Source of the DNA: Merdimonas faecis
GTDB taxonomy: Bacteria > Bacillota > Clostridia > Lachnospirales > Lachnospiraceae
Length of the DNA: 34,389 nt
Assembly: GCF_001754075.1 (NCBI RefSeq)
Contig: NZ_MIEH01000011.1
Location: forward strand, 1 to 34,389
Direction of reading: 5' to 3'
Below are positions 24,188-31,782 of this stretch, one piece after another. The position numbers and the translations under genes were made by a program. Position 1 is the stretch's first letter, and the number at the start of each line of letters is the position of its first letter. The notes under the pieces were generated by a model. The model worked only from the letters and a program-made list of their open reading frames with translations, did no database searches and was not told the DNA's origin.

Positions 24188-25159
24188 CTACCGTTCAAAA
24201 TCTCTTCCTCTGTGTCTTTTTTCCCGCTTTGTCTGCCGGATTCCCAGCCGGATACAAAGGCTGTCGTTGCAGTCATTCCCCTGCTTTGGCGGCTCATCTC
24301 TTGTCTGGTATTTCTTCGGAAGCACCGTCCGGATGGCCTGTGTCGCAAGCCTCCCTGTCCGGTCATTGTCCAGATGAAACACCACCCGATCCACCTCCGG
24401 ATGTTCTTTCAGAAAGCGTGTCAGCGCCGCCGGAACCTTGCTTTTCTCGATTTCTTTGGCAGGCTGGTACACACCCGCAAGGGATAACAGGTGCGTTTCT
24501 CTCCAATTTTCCCCGTCCAGTTTTTGCTCTGTGGCGTAAGATAACAGGTCAATCGCCGACTCGAACAGATGGACTTCACAGCATTTTTCTTCTGCCGGGA
24601 TACAGAAAGAATAGTTTTTGTCGCTCCCTGACGCCTCCCCGACAAACGCTGTACCCACGCCCCGCAGAGCCGCATAACGGGGAATTCCGCTCTGATCCAT
24701 CCCTACAAAAACAACGTTATGGTGGTTCTCACTCTCATAAATCTGTCCGGTTTTCAGACAATACTGAATCATCTCCATATCAATCCCACGGTTCTGCAGG
24801 TAGGAAACAGCGTACGTCTGATAGCGGTAAGGCTTTGGAAGGATCAGCTTTTTCTCTGTTTTCTTTTCGGCTGGTATGGAAACAGGCGGCTGGATCGCCG
24901 CCTGTTCCGCTATGGTCTGTACCGCCTGCACGAAGTCATATCCTCTCACTTTGATCAGATAATCCAGTGCGCTCCTGCCCCCGATCCCCCGGCTCCACCA
25001 CATCCATTTCCCGTTGGAAATCTTCAAACTGTCATGGGTTCTGGTGCTATAAGTGTTCCCGGAGAAATGCACCAGCTCATAAGGTTCATAGTTTTTCAGA
25101 TAGGTCAGCAGGTCGATCTGTTTCACTCTCTGCACCACTTCCGGTGCAACATAAGGCAT
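24188..25159 (-). CDS. DUF3991 and Toprim domain protein (primase-like)
   Basis: The protein has 323 aa. The N-terminus (VVQRVKQIDLLTYLKNYEPYELVHFSGNTYSTRTHDSLKI...WWSRGIGGRSALDYLIKVRGYDF) resembles a CHC2-like primase fold without the zinc Cys residues. DUF3991 follows (about 105-190), then a Toprim domain with the acidic motifs LFESAIDLLSY and FHLDNDRTGR. Such proteins are usual in Tn1549-type elements and may prime replication of transferred single strands (inference). ATG 25159 has AAAGGAG 9 nt upstream; ATG 25168 is too close to it. It is the first gene of the transfer operon seen here, but I could not find a convincing promoter. Confidence 0.85.
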   Translation of the reverse strand: MPYVAPEVVQRVKQIDLLTYLKNYEPYELVHFSGNTYSTRTHDSLKISNGKWMWWSRGIGGRSALDYLIKVRGYDFVQAVQTIAEQAAIQPPVSIPAEKKTEKKLILPKPYRYQTYAVSYLQNRGIDMEMIQYCLKTGQIYESENHHNVVFVGMDQSGIPRYAALRGVGTAFVGEASGSDKNYSFCIPAEEKCCEVHLFESAIDLLSYATEQKLDGENWRETHLLSLAGVYQPAKEIEKSKVPAALTRFLKEHPEVDRVVFHLDNDRTGRLATQAIRTVLPKKYQTRDEPPKQGNDCNDSLCIRLGIRQTKREKRHRGRDFER

Positions 25160-25221
25160 AAATATCATCTCCTTTCCTGCCCGTGATTGGATATTCCATA
25201 AGTTATTTCAGATATCCGGAC

Positions 25222-25266
25222 ATAAAAATAGCCGGATGATCTTCTTTTTTGAAAACCATCCGGCTA
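25222..25266 (-). terminator. Terminator after the immunity-like genes
   Basis: CATCCGGCTA and TAGCCGGATG (10-bp perfect arms at 25257-25266 and 25229-25238, 18-nt loop) are followed on the minus strand by TTTTTATG. It lies 50 nt after the stop of the DUF2185-like gene and about 60 nt before the Toprim gene, so it separates the small cargo genes from the transfer operon. Confidence 0.75.
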
Positions 25267-25315
25267 TGTAATTATATATCGCAATATGAGTTTGAGCATA
25301 TCGGCAAATCAGGAT

Positions 25316-25594
25316 TTATCGCTTCTTTACAAGCCAATTATCATTTTGTGTTCTTCTTTCTGCATAATAACCACATGGCATGTCTTTAAGAACACCTACA
25401 GAATTGTCTAAATCGAACACTTCTTTTAGAGATACCACTCTCGCTTCATCTATATCATGTCTTGAACCACACAAGAATTGCCACATCCCATCATCTTCAT
25501 CATGTGATACATATAAAATGGGTTCGTCATCGTCTATAATATGGCAGCAGATTATCGTGGCTGTATCAGGTGCATCATAAAAAGGAAAATCCAT
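25316..25594 (-). CDS. DUF2185-like, immunity-type small protein
   Basis: This 92-aa acidic protein resembles DUF2185/immunity-type proteins (CCHIIDDDEPILYVSHDEDDGMWQFLCGS...DEARVVSLKEVFDLDNSV...MPCGYYAERRTQNDNW); the match is from memory. ATG 25594 has AAAGGA 9 nt upstream; an in-frame ATG at 25603 directly abuts that site. It is soluble with no signal peptide. Proteins of this class neutralise polymorphic toxins of competitors or occur as orphan immunity genes. No toxin gene is in the window. The frame stays open upstream to a TAG that ends a DUF6572-like fragment. Confidence 0.65.
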   Translation of the reverse strand: MDFPFYDAPDTATIICCHIIDDDEPILYVSHDEDDGMWQFLCGSRHDIDEARVVSLKEVFDLDNSVGVLKDMPCGYYAERRTQNDNWLVKKR

Positions 25595-25627
25595 ATGCAA
25601 CATTCCTTTCAAATCAAGATTTTTTAA

Positions 25628-25693
25628 CTAAGATGTGCTTCTATTTTGATCTATCGCTATGCCATCAATAACATTCGCATTATCTATTGCCAT
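25628..25693 (-). pseudogene. N-terminal fragment resembling DUF6572
   Basis: ATG 25693, with AGGAGG 8 nt upstream, opens a 21-codon ORF (MAIDNANVIDGIAIDQNRST...) ending in TAG. The start matches the NVIDxIxID N-terminus I associate with DUF6572 proteins, which are much longer. After the TAG the same frame continues without a stop into the DUF2185-like gene. It is best read as a truncated gene remnant, though a short leader peptide cannot be excluded. Confidence 0.45.
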
Positions 25694-25730
25694 TTTCCTT
25701 TCCTCCTTATATCAGGATCGGCAGATACCT

Positions 25731-26086
25731 TTATCCTTTTAAACTTTCCAATTCTACTAAAGAAAGTTCTTTAACCAATATTGCGTTTTTATTTGTATCA
25801 AGTGAATACTGTTCGACTTTTTTCAAAGCTACAAAATAATCGGCATCACCTATAATTGTATCTTTAGATGTACTAACAAGCACCAGCTTCCACTCCGCTA
25901 CCGGCTTTCCATCAACTTTATACTCTGACTGTGGATTTTTAGGTAATGCTGTTTTAGTGCCCTCAGTTAAAGCTATTGCGCCAAACGGACTACCATCAGG
26001 TTTTCCATAGAATTTTGGTGTGGCGTTATAAGCATCACTCCAATCGACGCTCTCTTTTTTCCCTTTAACTTATCAAATAATCCCAT
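25731..26086 (-). pseudogene. Unrecognised small acidic protein gene with a one-base frameshift at an A6 run
   Basis: ATG 26086, with GAGGAGG upstream, starts MGLFDKLKGKK and then loses frame at A6 (26055-26060). With one more A, the frame reads ESVDWSDAYNATPKFYGKPD... through to a TAA at 25731, a coherent product of 118 aa. The frame as given stops after 37 codons. The downstream frame has no good start near the shift. I do not recognise the family; the MGLFDKL start and size suggest a small cytosolic, perhaps immunity-like, protein. The next small gene follows 37 nt later. Confidence 0.7.
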
Positions 26087-26186
26087 TACTTTACCTCCTC
26101 AAATTCCAATTTATCTATTCAATCCTCTATAAACCCTGTATTTTCAAGGAATATCGCCTATTAAATGTTCAAACCTTATGTATTTT

Positions 26187-26220
26187 CCCTTGTTTTTGCC
26201 CTTATGAGCCGAAACAAGGG
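26187..26220. repeat. Inverted repeat enclosing the left end of the nested element
   Basis: CCCTTGTTT (26187-26195) and AAACAAGGG (26212-26220) are perfect 9-bp inverted arms around the putative att core. Such arms next to a core are typical of tyrosine recombinase core-binding sites, though the structure could also terminate int transcription. Confidence 0.45.
26194..26209 (+). repeat. Putative att repeat, left end of the IME
   Basis: TTTTGCCCTTAT-G-AGC matches 15 of 16 bases of the copy at 34303-34318. It lies 18 nt beyond the integrase stop codon, as expected for an integrase-proximal element end. Confidence 0.6.
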
Positions 26221-26226
26221 AAATTT

Positions 26227-27525
26227 TTATTCTCCGCCGATTACCTTATCCAGCAGTCTTGCGGAAGTACGCTTCGCTTCCCTTGTAGCGTGAGCGTAAA
26301 TATTCATTGTGGTACTAACATCAGCGTGTCCGAGAAGTTCCTGCACATCTTTAGGTGCTGCACCGTTTGAAAGCAGATTGCTTGTATAAGTGTGTCTGAG
26401 CATATGGAAGTGGAAGTCCTCCAATCCCTCCACCTTTTTTCTCGCTGTCCTGCACATAATCCCCACCGTACTCGGTGCTTCAAATGCCCCGTCAGGTCTA
26501 AGGCAGACAAAGGATAATTCCTTGTACCCCTCTGGGACTTCTTCCGACCTCGGCAGACTGTAAACCTCATAATAGGTGCGGTCTTTTTCTTTGACCTCCA
26601 AATAGTAATTAAGGCTGTACAGTTCCCCGTATCGGAAACGGTTTTTATGCTGTTCTGCTTTCGCAGTTTTCAGGATTGCGGCAAGCGTATCGCAAAAGTC
26701 CACGGTGCGGATTTTTTTACGCTTTGTTGCCCCTATTTCTGTTTTGTGCCTTGCCCCGTTGTAACGCATACTGCGGCGTACTGTCAGATATTGTTCTTCA
26801 AGGTTGATGTCCTGCCAAGTCAGACCACAAACCTCTCCAATACGCAAGCCTGTATAATAGGCTATCTGTATAGGAAGAAGTGCAGGATTGTTTTTCTTTT
26901 TCAGGAAGTCCTCTAATCTCTGATACTGTTCGTAGCTGAGCGTTGGTGTGGAAGCAGTTTCTCCGTCCTCGTCCGAGAACAGTTCGTATTCTTCTTTCTT
27001 TCCTCGCCATACCACATACTGCATCGGGTTAAAGGTTATCAGCCTTTTCGGGAATACTGCAAAACGGAACGCCCCTTGCAAAACAGCCGAAAACAATCGG
27101 AGATACCCTTTGCTGAGTGCCTTTGCGGTTGTACCGTCAGGATTTGTACCGCCAAAGCTGAGAAAATCTATATACGCCTGTAAATGGTCGGCAGTTACGG
27201 TTTTCAGCTTTCGGTTTCCTATCGGGTGCTGTTTGATACGGTTGACCGTTCCCTGATAGGACATTACCGTACCATTGCTGAGATTGCCGGGTTTCAGTTC
27301 TTCCTCCACCCACAGATCGAGCAGCATACCAACTGTGATGTTTTCAGACTTCGCAACGAATTTCTTTTCCTCATAGTCAGCGATTGCTTTTCTGAGCAGG
27401 GCTTCTGTTTCAGACTTGCTTTCTGTTCCCACAAACTCTTTCTGTACTTTTCTGCCGCTTTCATCTTCGATGTAGAAGCGTGCGTACCACTTTTTACCTT
27501 TTTTTCTTACAGAACCTTTTGCCAT
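26227..27525 (-). CDS. int: Tyrosine site-specific integrase of the nested element
   Basis: The protein has 432 aa and catalyses integration and excision. An N-terminal arm-binding segment (residues 1-60: [30 protein letters not shown]) is followed by a SAM-like core-binding domain (65-165) and the catalytic domain with Arg228 ([11 protein letters not shown]), His374-x-x-Arg377 (HMLRHTYTS), His400 ([10 protein letters not shown]) and nucleophile Tyr410 (MNIYAH). ATG 27525 has AAAGGGG 10 nt upstream. It lies at the left end of the element beside the att repeat, followed in the same strand order by the XRE gene upstream. The family is Tn916-like by architecture. Confidence 0.94.
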   Translation of the reverse strand: MAKGSVRKKGKKWYARFYIEDESGRKVQKEFVGTESKSETEALLRKAIADYEEKKFVAKSENITVGMLLDLWVEEELKPGNLSNGTVMSYQGTVNRIKQHPIGNRKLKTVTADHLQAYIDFLSFGGTNPDGTTAKALSKGYLRLFSAVLQGAFRFAVFPKRLITFNPMQYVVWRGKKEEYELFSDEDGETASTPTLSYEQYQRLEDFLKKKNNPALLPIQIAYYTGLRIGEVCGLTWQDINLEEQYLTVRRSMRYNGARHKTEIGATKRKKIRTVDFCDTLAAILKTAKAEQHKNRFRYGELYSLNYYLEVKEKDRTYYEVYSLPRSEEVPEGYKELSFVCLRPDGAFEAPSTVGIMCRTARKKVEGLEDFHFHMLRHTYTSNLLSNGAAPKDVQELLGHADVSTTMNIYAHATREAKRTSARLLDKVIGGE

Positions 27526-27548
27526 AGATAAATTTCCCCTTTCTATCC

Positions 27549-27579
27549 GTGGCAATCGGGACTGTGACATATGGTGTGC
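27549..27579 (-). promoter_or_regulatory. Two-block motif upstream of int
   Basis: On the minus strand GCACA, TATGTCACAGT and CCGATTGCCAC occur in this order with 3-nt and 1-nt gaps, 24 nt before the int start. The same three blocks occur at 34234-34263 next to the right end. It is a candidate Int/Xis or regulator binding site. Confidence 0.5.
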
Positions 27580-27600
27580 GTAAAGTAATAAGGTTACTTA

Positions 27601-27622
27601 TGCCGATGAATGTCAATCGGCA
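27601..27622. repeat. Stem-loop at the end of the XRE gene
   Basis: TGCCGAT and ATCGGCA (7 bp, 8-nt loop) overlap the XRE stop codon. A short T-run follows on the plus strand only, so it is at best a weak terminator. Confidence 0.35.
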
Positions 27623-28299
27623 TTTTCACTTGTCAAAGTGCCACGGAAATTTTCTTTTTCAGCAACCCTTTCCTCGGCTGCTGTCACTATCCCGAACAGG
27701 TCGCCCATCTTTACAGCGGTGCGTCCCTCATCGTAGATATGTAAAATTCCATCTAAAAACTGTTTCATATCCTCGATAGGAAGTTCCATTTCTTTACGGT
27801 AAACTCTTTCCATAATCGCCCCTGACTCAATCGCATAGCGGCGTAAGGACTGCTTTAAGCCCTCGTCCTCCGCTACACGGTCAACCTCAGCCATAGCGTC
27901 TGCAAAGTGATAAGTCATAACCGTATAGAGGTCAATCATCTTTCCGAGGAATGTCGTGAGCAGCTGTTGGTGCGGTTCTCCCTTTACCACAGAAGAAACA
28001 GTATCAAGATAATTTTTGATATGTTCCTCCATATCCTTTGCACATAAAGTGCGGCTGTCATATTCCTTATCTTCGGAAAGTCCTGTCAGCCATTCGGGAG
28101 TGGTCAGGAGTGCTTCTGCCAGACCGTTGATAATCATTGTACGCTTCGGGTCTACACCGTCCGCTTCATATCTCTGAATGGTAGATTTGTTTACCCCCAC
28201 ACGCTTACCAAGTTCGGGCATTGTTAAGTTTAATTCTGTTCGGCGTTCTTTTACTCGTTCACCGACCTGTTTTGCGGTGAATGTAATTTCTTTTTTCAA
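27613..28299 (-). CDS. XRE-family repressor of the nested element
   Basis: This 228-aa protein has a Cro/C1-type helix-turn-helix at about residues 10-62 (RVKERRTELNLTMPELGKRVGVNKSTIQRYEADGVDPKRTMIINGLAEAL) and a long helical C-terminal domain that I do not recognise. TTG 28299 is chosen because AGGAGG lies 8 nt upstream; a GTG at 28308 falls inside that site. Its promoter and that of xis diverge from a 170-nt region with three copies of GTTGCAAAA, one overlapping its own -35. It probably autoregulates and silences xis and transfer genes, like the control switch of a temperate element. Confidence 0.88.
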   Translation of the reverse strand: MKKEITFTAKQVGERVKERRTELNLTMPELGKRVGVNKSTIQRYEADGVDPKRTMIINGLAEALLTTPEWLTGLSEDKEYDSRTLCAKDMEEHIKNYLDTVSSVVKGEPHQQLLTTFLGKMIDLYTVMTYHFADAMAEVDRVAEDEGLKQSLRRYAIESGAIMERVYRKEMELPIEDMKQFLDGILHIYDEGRTAVKMGDLFGIVTAAEERVAEKENFRGTLTSENAD

Positions 28300-28322
28300 G
28301 GTTTTCACCTCCTATTGCTGAT

Positions 28323-28352
28323 AGTATAGCATAGAAAAACCTATTTTGCAAC
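28323..28352 (-). promoter_or_regulatory. Promoter of the XRE repressor with overlapping operator
   Basis: TTGCAA (28351-28346) and TATACT (28328-28323) are 17 nt apart on the minus strand. The -35 is part of a TTTTGCAAC copy (28344-28352) of the repeated 9-mer, fitting autorepression. Confidence 0.65.
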
Positions 28353-28389
28353 CATAAATTTAATAATAGGTAAAAATATTTCTTAATAA

Positions 28390-28452
28390 GTTGCAAAACG
28401 AGTTGACAAGAGGTATCAAAATAAGTATAATTACAGATACATAGTTGCAAAA
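28390..28452 (+). promoter_or_regulatory. xis promoter flanked by two GTTGCAAAA operators
   Basis: TTGACA (28403-28408) and TATAAT (28426-28431) are perfect consensus boxes with a 17-nt spacer. GTTGCAAAA copies at 28390-28398 and 28444-28452 flank them. The XRE protein is the likely binder, shutting off a very strong promoter. Confidence 0.8.
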
Positions 28453-28479
28453 TGCGTATTTTGAAAGGAGGTTGATAAA

Positions 28480-28695
28480 ATGAGCAACATCAAAATGGGT
28501 TTAACCATAGAAGAAGCAGCAGAATGTACGGGTATCGGAAGAAATACAATGCGTAAGTTGGTAGACTGGGGCAAACTTCCCGTCCTCAAAGTCGGAAGAA
28601 AAGCGATTATCCGCAGGGATACTTTAGAGCGATTTATGAGCGTCAATCAGGGAAGAAACCTGCTCAATGAAAACGATGTCCGCAAAGTAGAATAA
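28480..28695 (+). CDS. xis: Excisionase (Tn916 Xis-like)
   Basis: This 71-aa protein is a MerR-like winged-helix excisionase (LTIEEAAECTGIGRNTMRKLVDWGKLPVLKVGRKAIIRRDTLERFM), almost entirely one DNA-binding domain. It directs the integrase toward excision. ATG 28480 has AAAGGAGG upstream, and a consensus promoter precedes it, so it will be strongly made when the XRE repressor is absent. It is transcribed toward the relaxase gene. Confidence 0.9.
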   Translation: MSNIKMGLTIEEAAECTGIGRNTMRKLVDWGKLPVLKVGRKAIIRRDTLERFMSVNQGRNLLNENDVRKVE

Positions 28696-28723
28696 CCATT
28701 TTCCAAGCCCTCGGCGTTTGAGA

Positions 28724-28907
28724 GCGAAATACACCCCTCGCACAAATCTTCGATTTGTACTCTGGGTATTTCGCCCTTGCAGGGGGCACTGTATCACAGC
28801 TTCGGACAATGCACCGCTGCTATGATACAGAAGAAAACAGCCCGCTGTTTTCTTCGCTGTCCGTCTGCTTACGCTGCCGAAACAGCGGCAACCGATTTCT
28901 CGGTTGC
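28724..28907. other. Array of five inverted repeats before the relaxase, candidate IME oriT
   Basis: The 184-nt stretch contains: GCGAAATAC/GTATTTCGC (28724-28774) with inner ACAAATC/GATTTGT; CTGTATCA/TGATACAG (28789-28830); AAGAAAACAGC and its exact inverse (28831-28854, 2-nt loop); TGCCG/CGGCA (28875-28890); and GCAACCGA/TCGGTTGC (28888-28907). It is non-coding and ends 35 nt before the relaxase ATG, the classical oriT position. Confidence 0.55.
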
Positions 28908-28942
28908 AAAAAGAGTATGCCCGTCACGGGAGAAAGGAGTAT

Positions 28943-30379
28943 ATGGCAAGACACTCATTTATACAGATGTCAAAGCTATCCAATGTCAAGGGAAGAATAT
29001 CCTATATCACGAGCCACGCAAGACAGGAAAATCTCTATGCCACCTACCGCACCGCCGACAATGAATTTTGGAGTAACCTTGCAAGGGAAAGCCAGCAGGA
29101 ATTTAAGCGAAGCGGTACAGAGGGCAAATGTATTGAAGCAAGGGAATTGATTATCGCCTTGCCCGAAATTTATACAAGATACGAGCCGCAGGAGGTCCTT
29201 GAAGATTTTACAGAGGAGTTCCGCAGACGGTATGGTGTGGAGTGCGTGTCAGCCCTCCACCACAATAAACGCAAAACCAATTATCATATCCATCTTATCT
29301 TCAGCGAAAGAAAACTGCTTCCTGAGCCTGACATCAAGAGAGCCACACGCAGCGTGTTCTATGATGAAACAGGCAAAAGGGTACGCACCAAGAAAGAAAT
29401 CACAGGGGCGGACGGGCAGATACGAAAAGGCTGCACCGTCATAAAAAAGGGAGAAATTTATGAAAGCCACCTTTTTACCGTGAAAGATGATAAATTCAAA
29501 AGTGAGCCTTTTCTTCGGGAGGTAAAGGAGATTTACACCGACCTTATCAATCGGCATATCTCCGATCCCGAACAGCAGTTAAAGGTCTTTGATAAGAACA
29601 GCGTTTATCTTCCCACGAAGAAAATCGGTAAGAACAATCCCAAAGCCGCAGAGATTGAAGCGGATAACGCCGCAAGGCAGGAATGGAACAGGACAGCGGA
29701 TATGGCACTCATATCGGGTATTTCCGAAGCAAAAATTTTAGAAGTCAAGCAGACCGAGATACACGAAAAAGCAAGCCAATCTATCAAAAGCAAAGGCTGG
29801 CTGCCTAATCTGTTCCGTGGGATTGTGGCAAAAGCAAAAGATTTTCTGCAAAACCTTATCCGTGAAAAGGATATGCCACCCAAGCCTACACTTGATATTG
29901 ATATGGCAGAGTTCCGTCATATGCGAAATCTGATGATAAAGGTACAGGATAAGGCAAGGGAAATTAAAAACTTGCAGGATAAAGTTTTGCCGCAGTTGAA
30001 ACAGCAGCTTGCCGAAACAAAGGGGCTTTTCAAAGGCAAAGAACGAAAAGCGTTGGAGGTAAAAATCAAAGAAACTGAAGCGGAGATTGCCGGCAGGTTG
30101 GATAAAATCCCCGATACACTCAAAGCGGACGGTTATCCCGATGTACAAGTTTTTATGAGGACTTTCCGAGAAATGGAAAGCGTTGTAGAACAGTACAACC
30201 GTGACCTTGCCGAGTGGGAATATCAAGTCAGCAGGAAACCGACAGCCGCCGCTAAAGAACAGCACAGACCTCCCGAAAAGCAGAGCGTGTTAAAACATCT
30301 GCGTGAGATACAGGAACGCAACAAGCAGAAACCGCCGCAAAGACAGCATAAAAAATCCATTGACAGAGATAGCCGATAG
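28943..30379 (+). CDS. MobA/MobL-family relaxase of the nested element
   Basis: This 478-aa nicking-piloting protein carries the MobA/MobL signature: an N-terminal SYITSHARQENLYATY, then the histidine motif HHNKRKTNYHIHLIFSER near residues 112-129. The C-terminal half (from about 310) is coiled-coil rich and basic. ATG 28943 has AAAGGAG 3 nt upstream, slightly close; ATG 28904 is an upstream alternative without a site. It lets the element be mobilised by a helper conjugation system, as no channel genes are present in it. A hairpin array directly precedes it. Confidence 0.88.
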   Translation: MARHSFIQMSKLSNVKGRISYITSHARQENLYATYRTADNEFWSNLARESQQEFKRSGTEGKCIEARELIIALPEIYTRYEPQEVLEDFTEEFRRRYGVECVSALHHNKRKTNYHIHLIFSERKLLPEPDIKRATRSVFYDETGKRVRTKKEITGADGQIRKGCTVIKKGEIYESHLFTVKDDKFKSEPFLREVKEIYTDLINRHISDPEQQLKVFDKNSVYLPTKKIGKNNPKAAEIEADNAARQEWNRTADMALISGISEAKILEVKQTEIHEKASQSIKSKGWLPNLFRGIVAKAKDFLQNLIREKDMPPKPTLDIDMAEFRHMRNLMIKVQDKAREIKNLQDKVLPQLKQQLAETKGLFKGKERKALEVKIKETEAEIAGRLDKIPDTLKADGYPDVQVFMRTFREMESVVEQYNRDLAEWEYQVSRKPTAAAKEQHRPPEKQSVLKHLREIQERNKQKPPQRQHKKSIDRDSR

Positions 30380-30385
30380 ACATTG

Positions 30386-30420
30386 AAAAACCGCCGTTAT
30401 GGAGTTACCCATAGCGGCGG
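30386..30420 (-). terminator. Terminator, originally of the ABC permease operon
   Basis: Twelve-bp arms with one mismatch (30391-30402 and 30409-30420) and a 6-nt loop are followed on the minus strand by TTTTT. It points away from the ABC genes and lies just before the left copy of the duplicated permease 3' end, so the IS30 insertion appears to have separated it from that gene. It may also stop relaxase transcripts from the other side. Confidence 0.65.
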
Positions 30421-30447
30421 CATACATAATCATTTGCAGCTACAAAA

Positions 30448-30466
30448 TTAACAGTTATATTTTTTT
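30448..30466 (+). repeat. Left copy of the IS30 target duplication
   Basis: This 19-bp stretch matches 31781-31799 with one mismatch (ATTAAC[A/C]GTTATA then seven T). It is the end of the ABC permease gene including its stop codon. Its length is unusual for IS30-family target duplications. Confidence 0.65.
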
Positions 30467-30470
30467 CGCA

Positions 30471-31782
30471 AATTGCAAGTGCAAGTTGGACACCCGCATG
30501 AATAAAAATAGTTCGGCGTAAGCCGGACTTGACTGCCACACAGCAAGCACGGCTGGCGCTGTCAAGGATGCCGTAGGCAAGGCGTAGCCGGTGCCTTGAC
30601 AGGGTCAGGCGGGTTTGCTATCCACCGCATACACTCGGTCAAGGAACGAATCAAACAGTTCCTCCGGTGTTGCGTACCCCAACTTCTTTCTGGGGCGTGC
30701 GTTCAGCTCATCCGCAGCCGATAGAATATACTCAGCAGAGTAGTTCTGCATGGAAGTGCCCTTGGGAACGAAGGCTCGGAGCAATCCGTTGTGGCGTTCA
30801 TTTTGAGGTCGTTCCCATGAGGTGTAGGGATGGGCGAAGAACACCTCAGTGCCCCAGCTTTCACACTGCGCAAAGTCTGCGAACTCAGCTCCATTGTCAA
30901 CGGTAATGGTCTTGAATACCTGTGCAAAGCGGTCGCCATATTCCTCTTTGAGCATCTGCATGGCAGCCATAACAGCTTCGCTCGTCTTTCCCGGAATCAA
31001 GAAAGCCAGGTAGTTTTCCGTCTTCTTTTCCAGAAGGGAAAACACAACAGCGTCCTTACCTGCGCGCTTACCAACCACGGTATCGCCTTCCCAATGGCCT
31101 TCTTCCGTGCGCTGAGAGGCAATTTCAGGCCGCAAATCAATGCTTTTGCCGAAGTTTTTCTTGTTTCCCCGGGGTTTGGCAGACTGCGTGTGCTTCCGCT
31201 TTACAGCTTCCGGCAACTCCATGATCCCAATGGGAAGATTACCTGCACACGCTTCATTATAGAGCGTGTGGGTACAGACCATCTCGTTGCCTGGAAACAG
31301 GCCGTGGCGTTTTGCGTAGCCGGCGCAGGCATCCAGAGACCACTTGTGCTCTCTGACCTGAGCAGCAACCCAGGATACGAATGCTCCGCAGGAAAGCAGT
31401 TTGTGCGGTTTCCGGGAACGGAACCGATTGGAACGGTATACAGCTTCACCGTGCTTGGCACTGTAGCCCGGAGTGCGACCCTTGCTCGACTTACGGGGCG
31501 GTGTGCCACGCCGCAGTTCGTTCCCGATCGTGGTAGGAGAACAACCCAACTCTCTGGCAATGGCTCTGTTGGACAGTCCTTGCCTCTTCAGGGCTTGAAT
31601 AGCGCCTCTTTCTTCTCGCTGAAGATGTTGTCCGCTCTTGCGTTCCGGTAGATCTGTGATATAATGACGGCAGTCCATAGTGATTGCCCTCCCTCGATAA
31701 ATGTTGTCTGGTAACTACATTTTATCATGCGGGTATATCACTATGGATTTTTCTTTTATGTGTCCAACTTCATTTTACAATT
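30471..31782 (-). mobile_element. IS30-family insertion sequence
   Basis: Imperfect terminal inverted repeats at 30471-30493 and 31760-31782 (18 of 23 positions, both ending in AAGTTGGACAC inward) bracket a DDE transposase gene. The boundaries are uncertain by a few bases because the AATT at the ends could belong to the target. A hairpin TGTCAAGG/CCTTGACA (30560-30601) lies just after the transposase stop. Flanking 19-21-bp direct repeats indicate insertion at the 3' end of the ABC permease gene. Confidence 0.85.
30605..31678 (-). CDS. IS30-family transposase
   Basis: The protein has 357 aa. An N-terminal helix-turn-helix (about residues 20-55: REERGAIQALKRQGLSNRAIARELGCSPTTIGNELRRG) is followed by an RNase H-like core with the catalytic triad Asp199 (HWEGDT), Asp261 (ITVDNGAEF) and Glu294 (RPQNERHNGLLR), spaced 33 between the last two as in the IS30 family. 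It appears intact from ATG 31678 (GGAGGG 9 nt upstream) to TAG-type stop at 30605. The insertion may thus still be active. Confidence 0.94.
   Translation of the reverse strand: MDCRHYITDLPERKSGQHLQREERGAIQALKRQGLSNRAIARELGCSPTTIGNELRRGTPPRKSSKGRTPGYSAKHGEAVYRSNRFRSRKPHKLLSCGAFVSWVAAQVREHKWSLDACAGYAKRHGLFPGNEMVCTHTLYNEACAGNLPIGIMELPEAVKRKHTQSAKPRGNKKNFGKSIDLRPEIASQRTEEGHWEGDTVVGKRAGKDAVVFSLLEKKTENYLAFLIPGKTSEAVMAAMQMLKEEYGDRFAQVFKTITVDNGAEFADFAQCESWGTEVFFAHPYTSWERPQNERHNGLLRAFVPKGTSMQNYSAEYILSAADELNARPRKKLGYATPEELFDSFLDRVYAVDSKPA

Noticed and set aside
23655-24377. Plus-strand open frame across the hairpin gap and the Cys-rich gene
   Set aside because: It is rich in Pro/Ser/Phe, has no ribosome binding site, and opposes minus-strand coding sequence with a coherent Cys pattern.
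25316-25693. A single gene reading through the TAG at 25628 to fuse the DUF6572-like start with the DUF2185-like protein
   Set aside because: The two parts resemble different families, and the second has its own ATG with a ribosome binding site. Stop readthrough has no support here.
28724-28907. CRISPR-like array
   Set aside because: The repeats are different inverted repeats, not regularly spaced copies of one direct repeat, and no cas genes are present.
30560-30601. IS30-internal TGTCAAGG/CCTTGACA repeat as an element end
   Set aside because: It lies inside the terminal repeats just after the transposase stop and is better read as a transcript hairpin of the IS.
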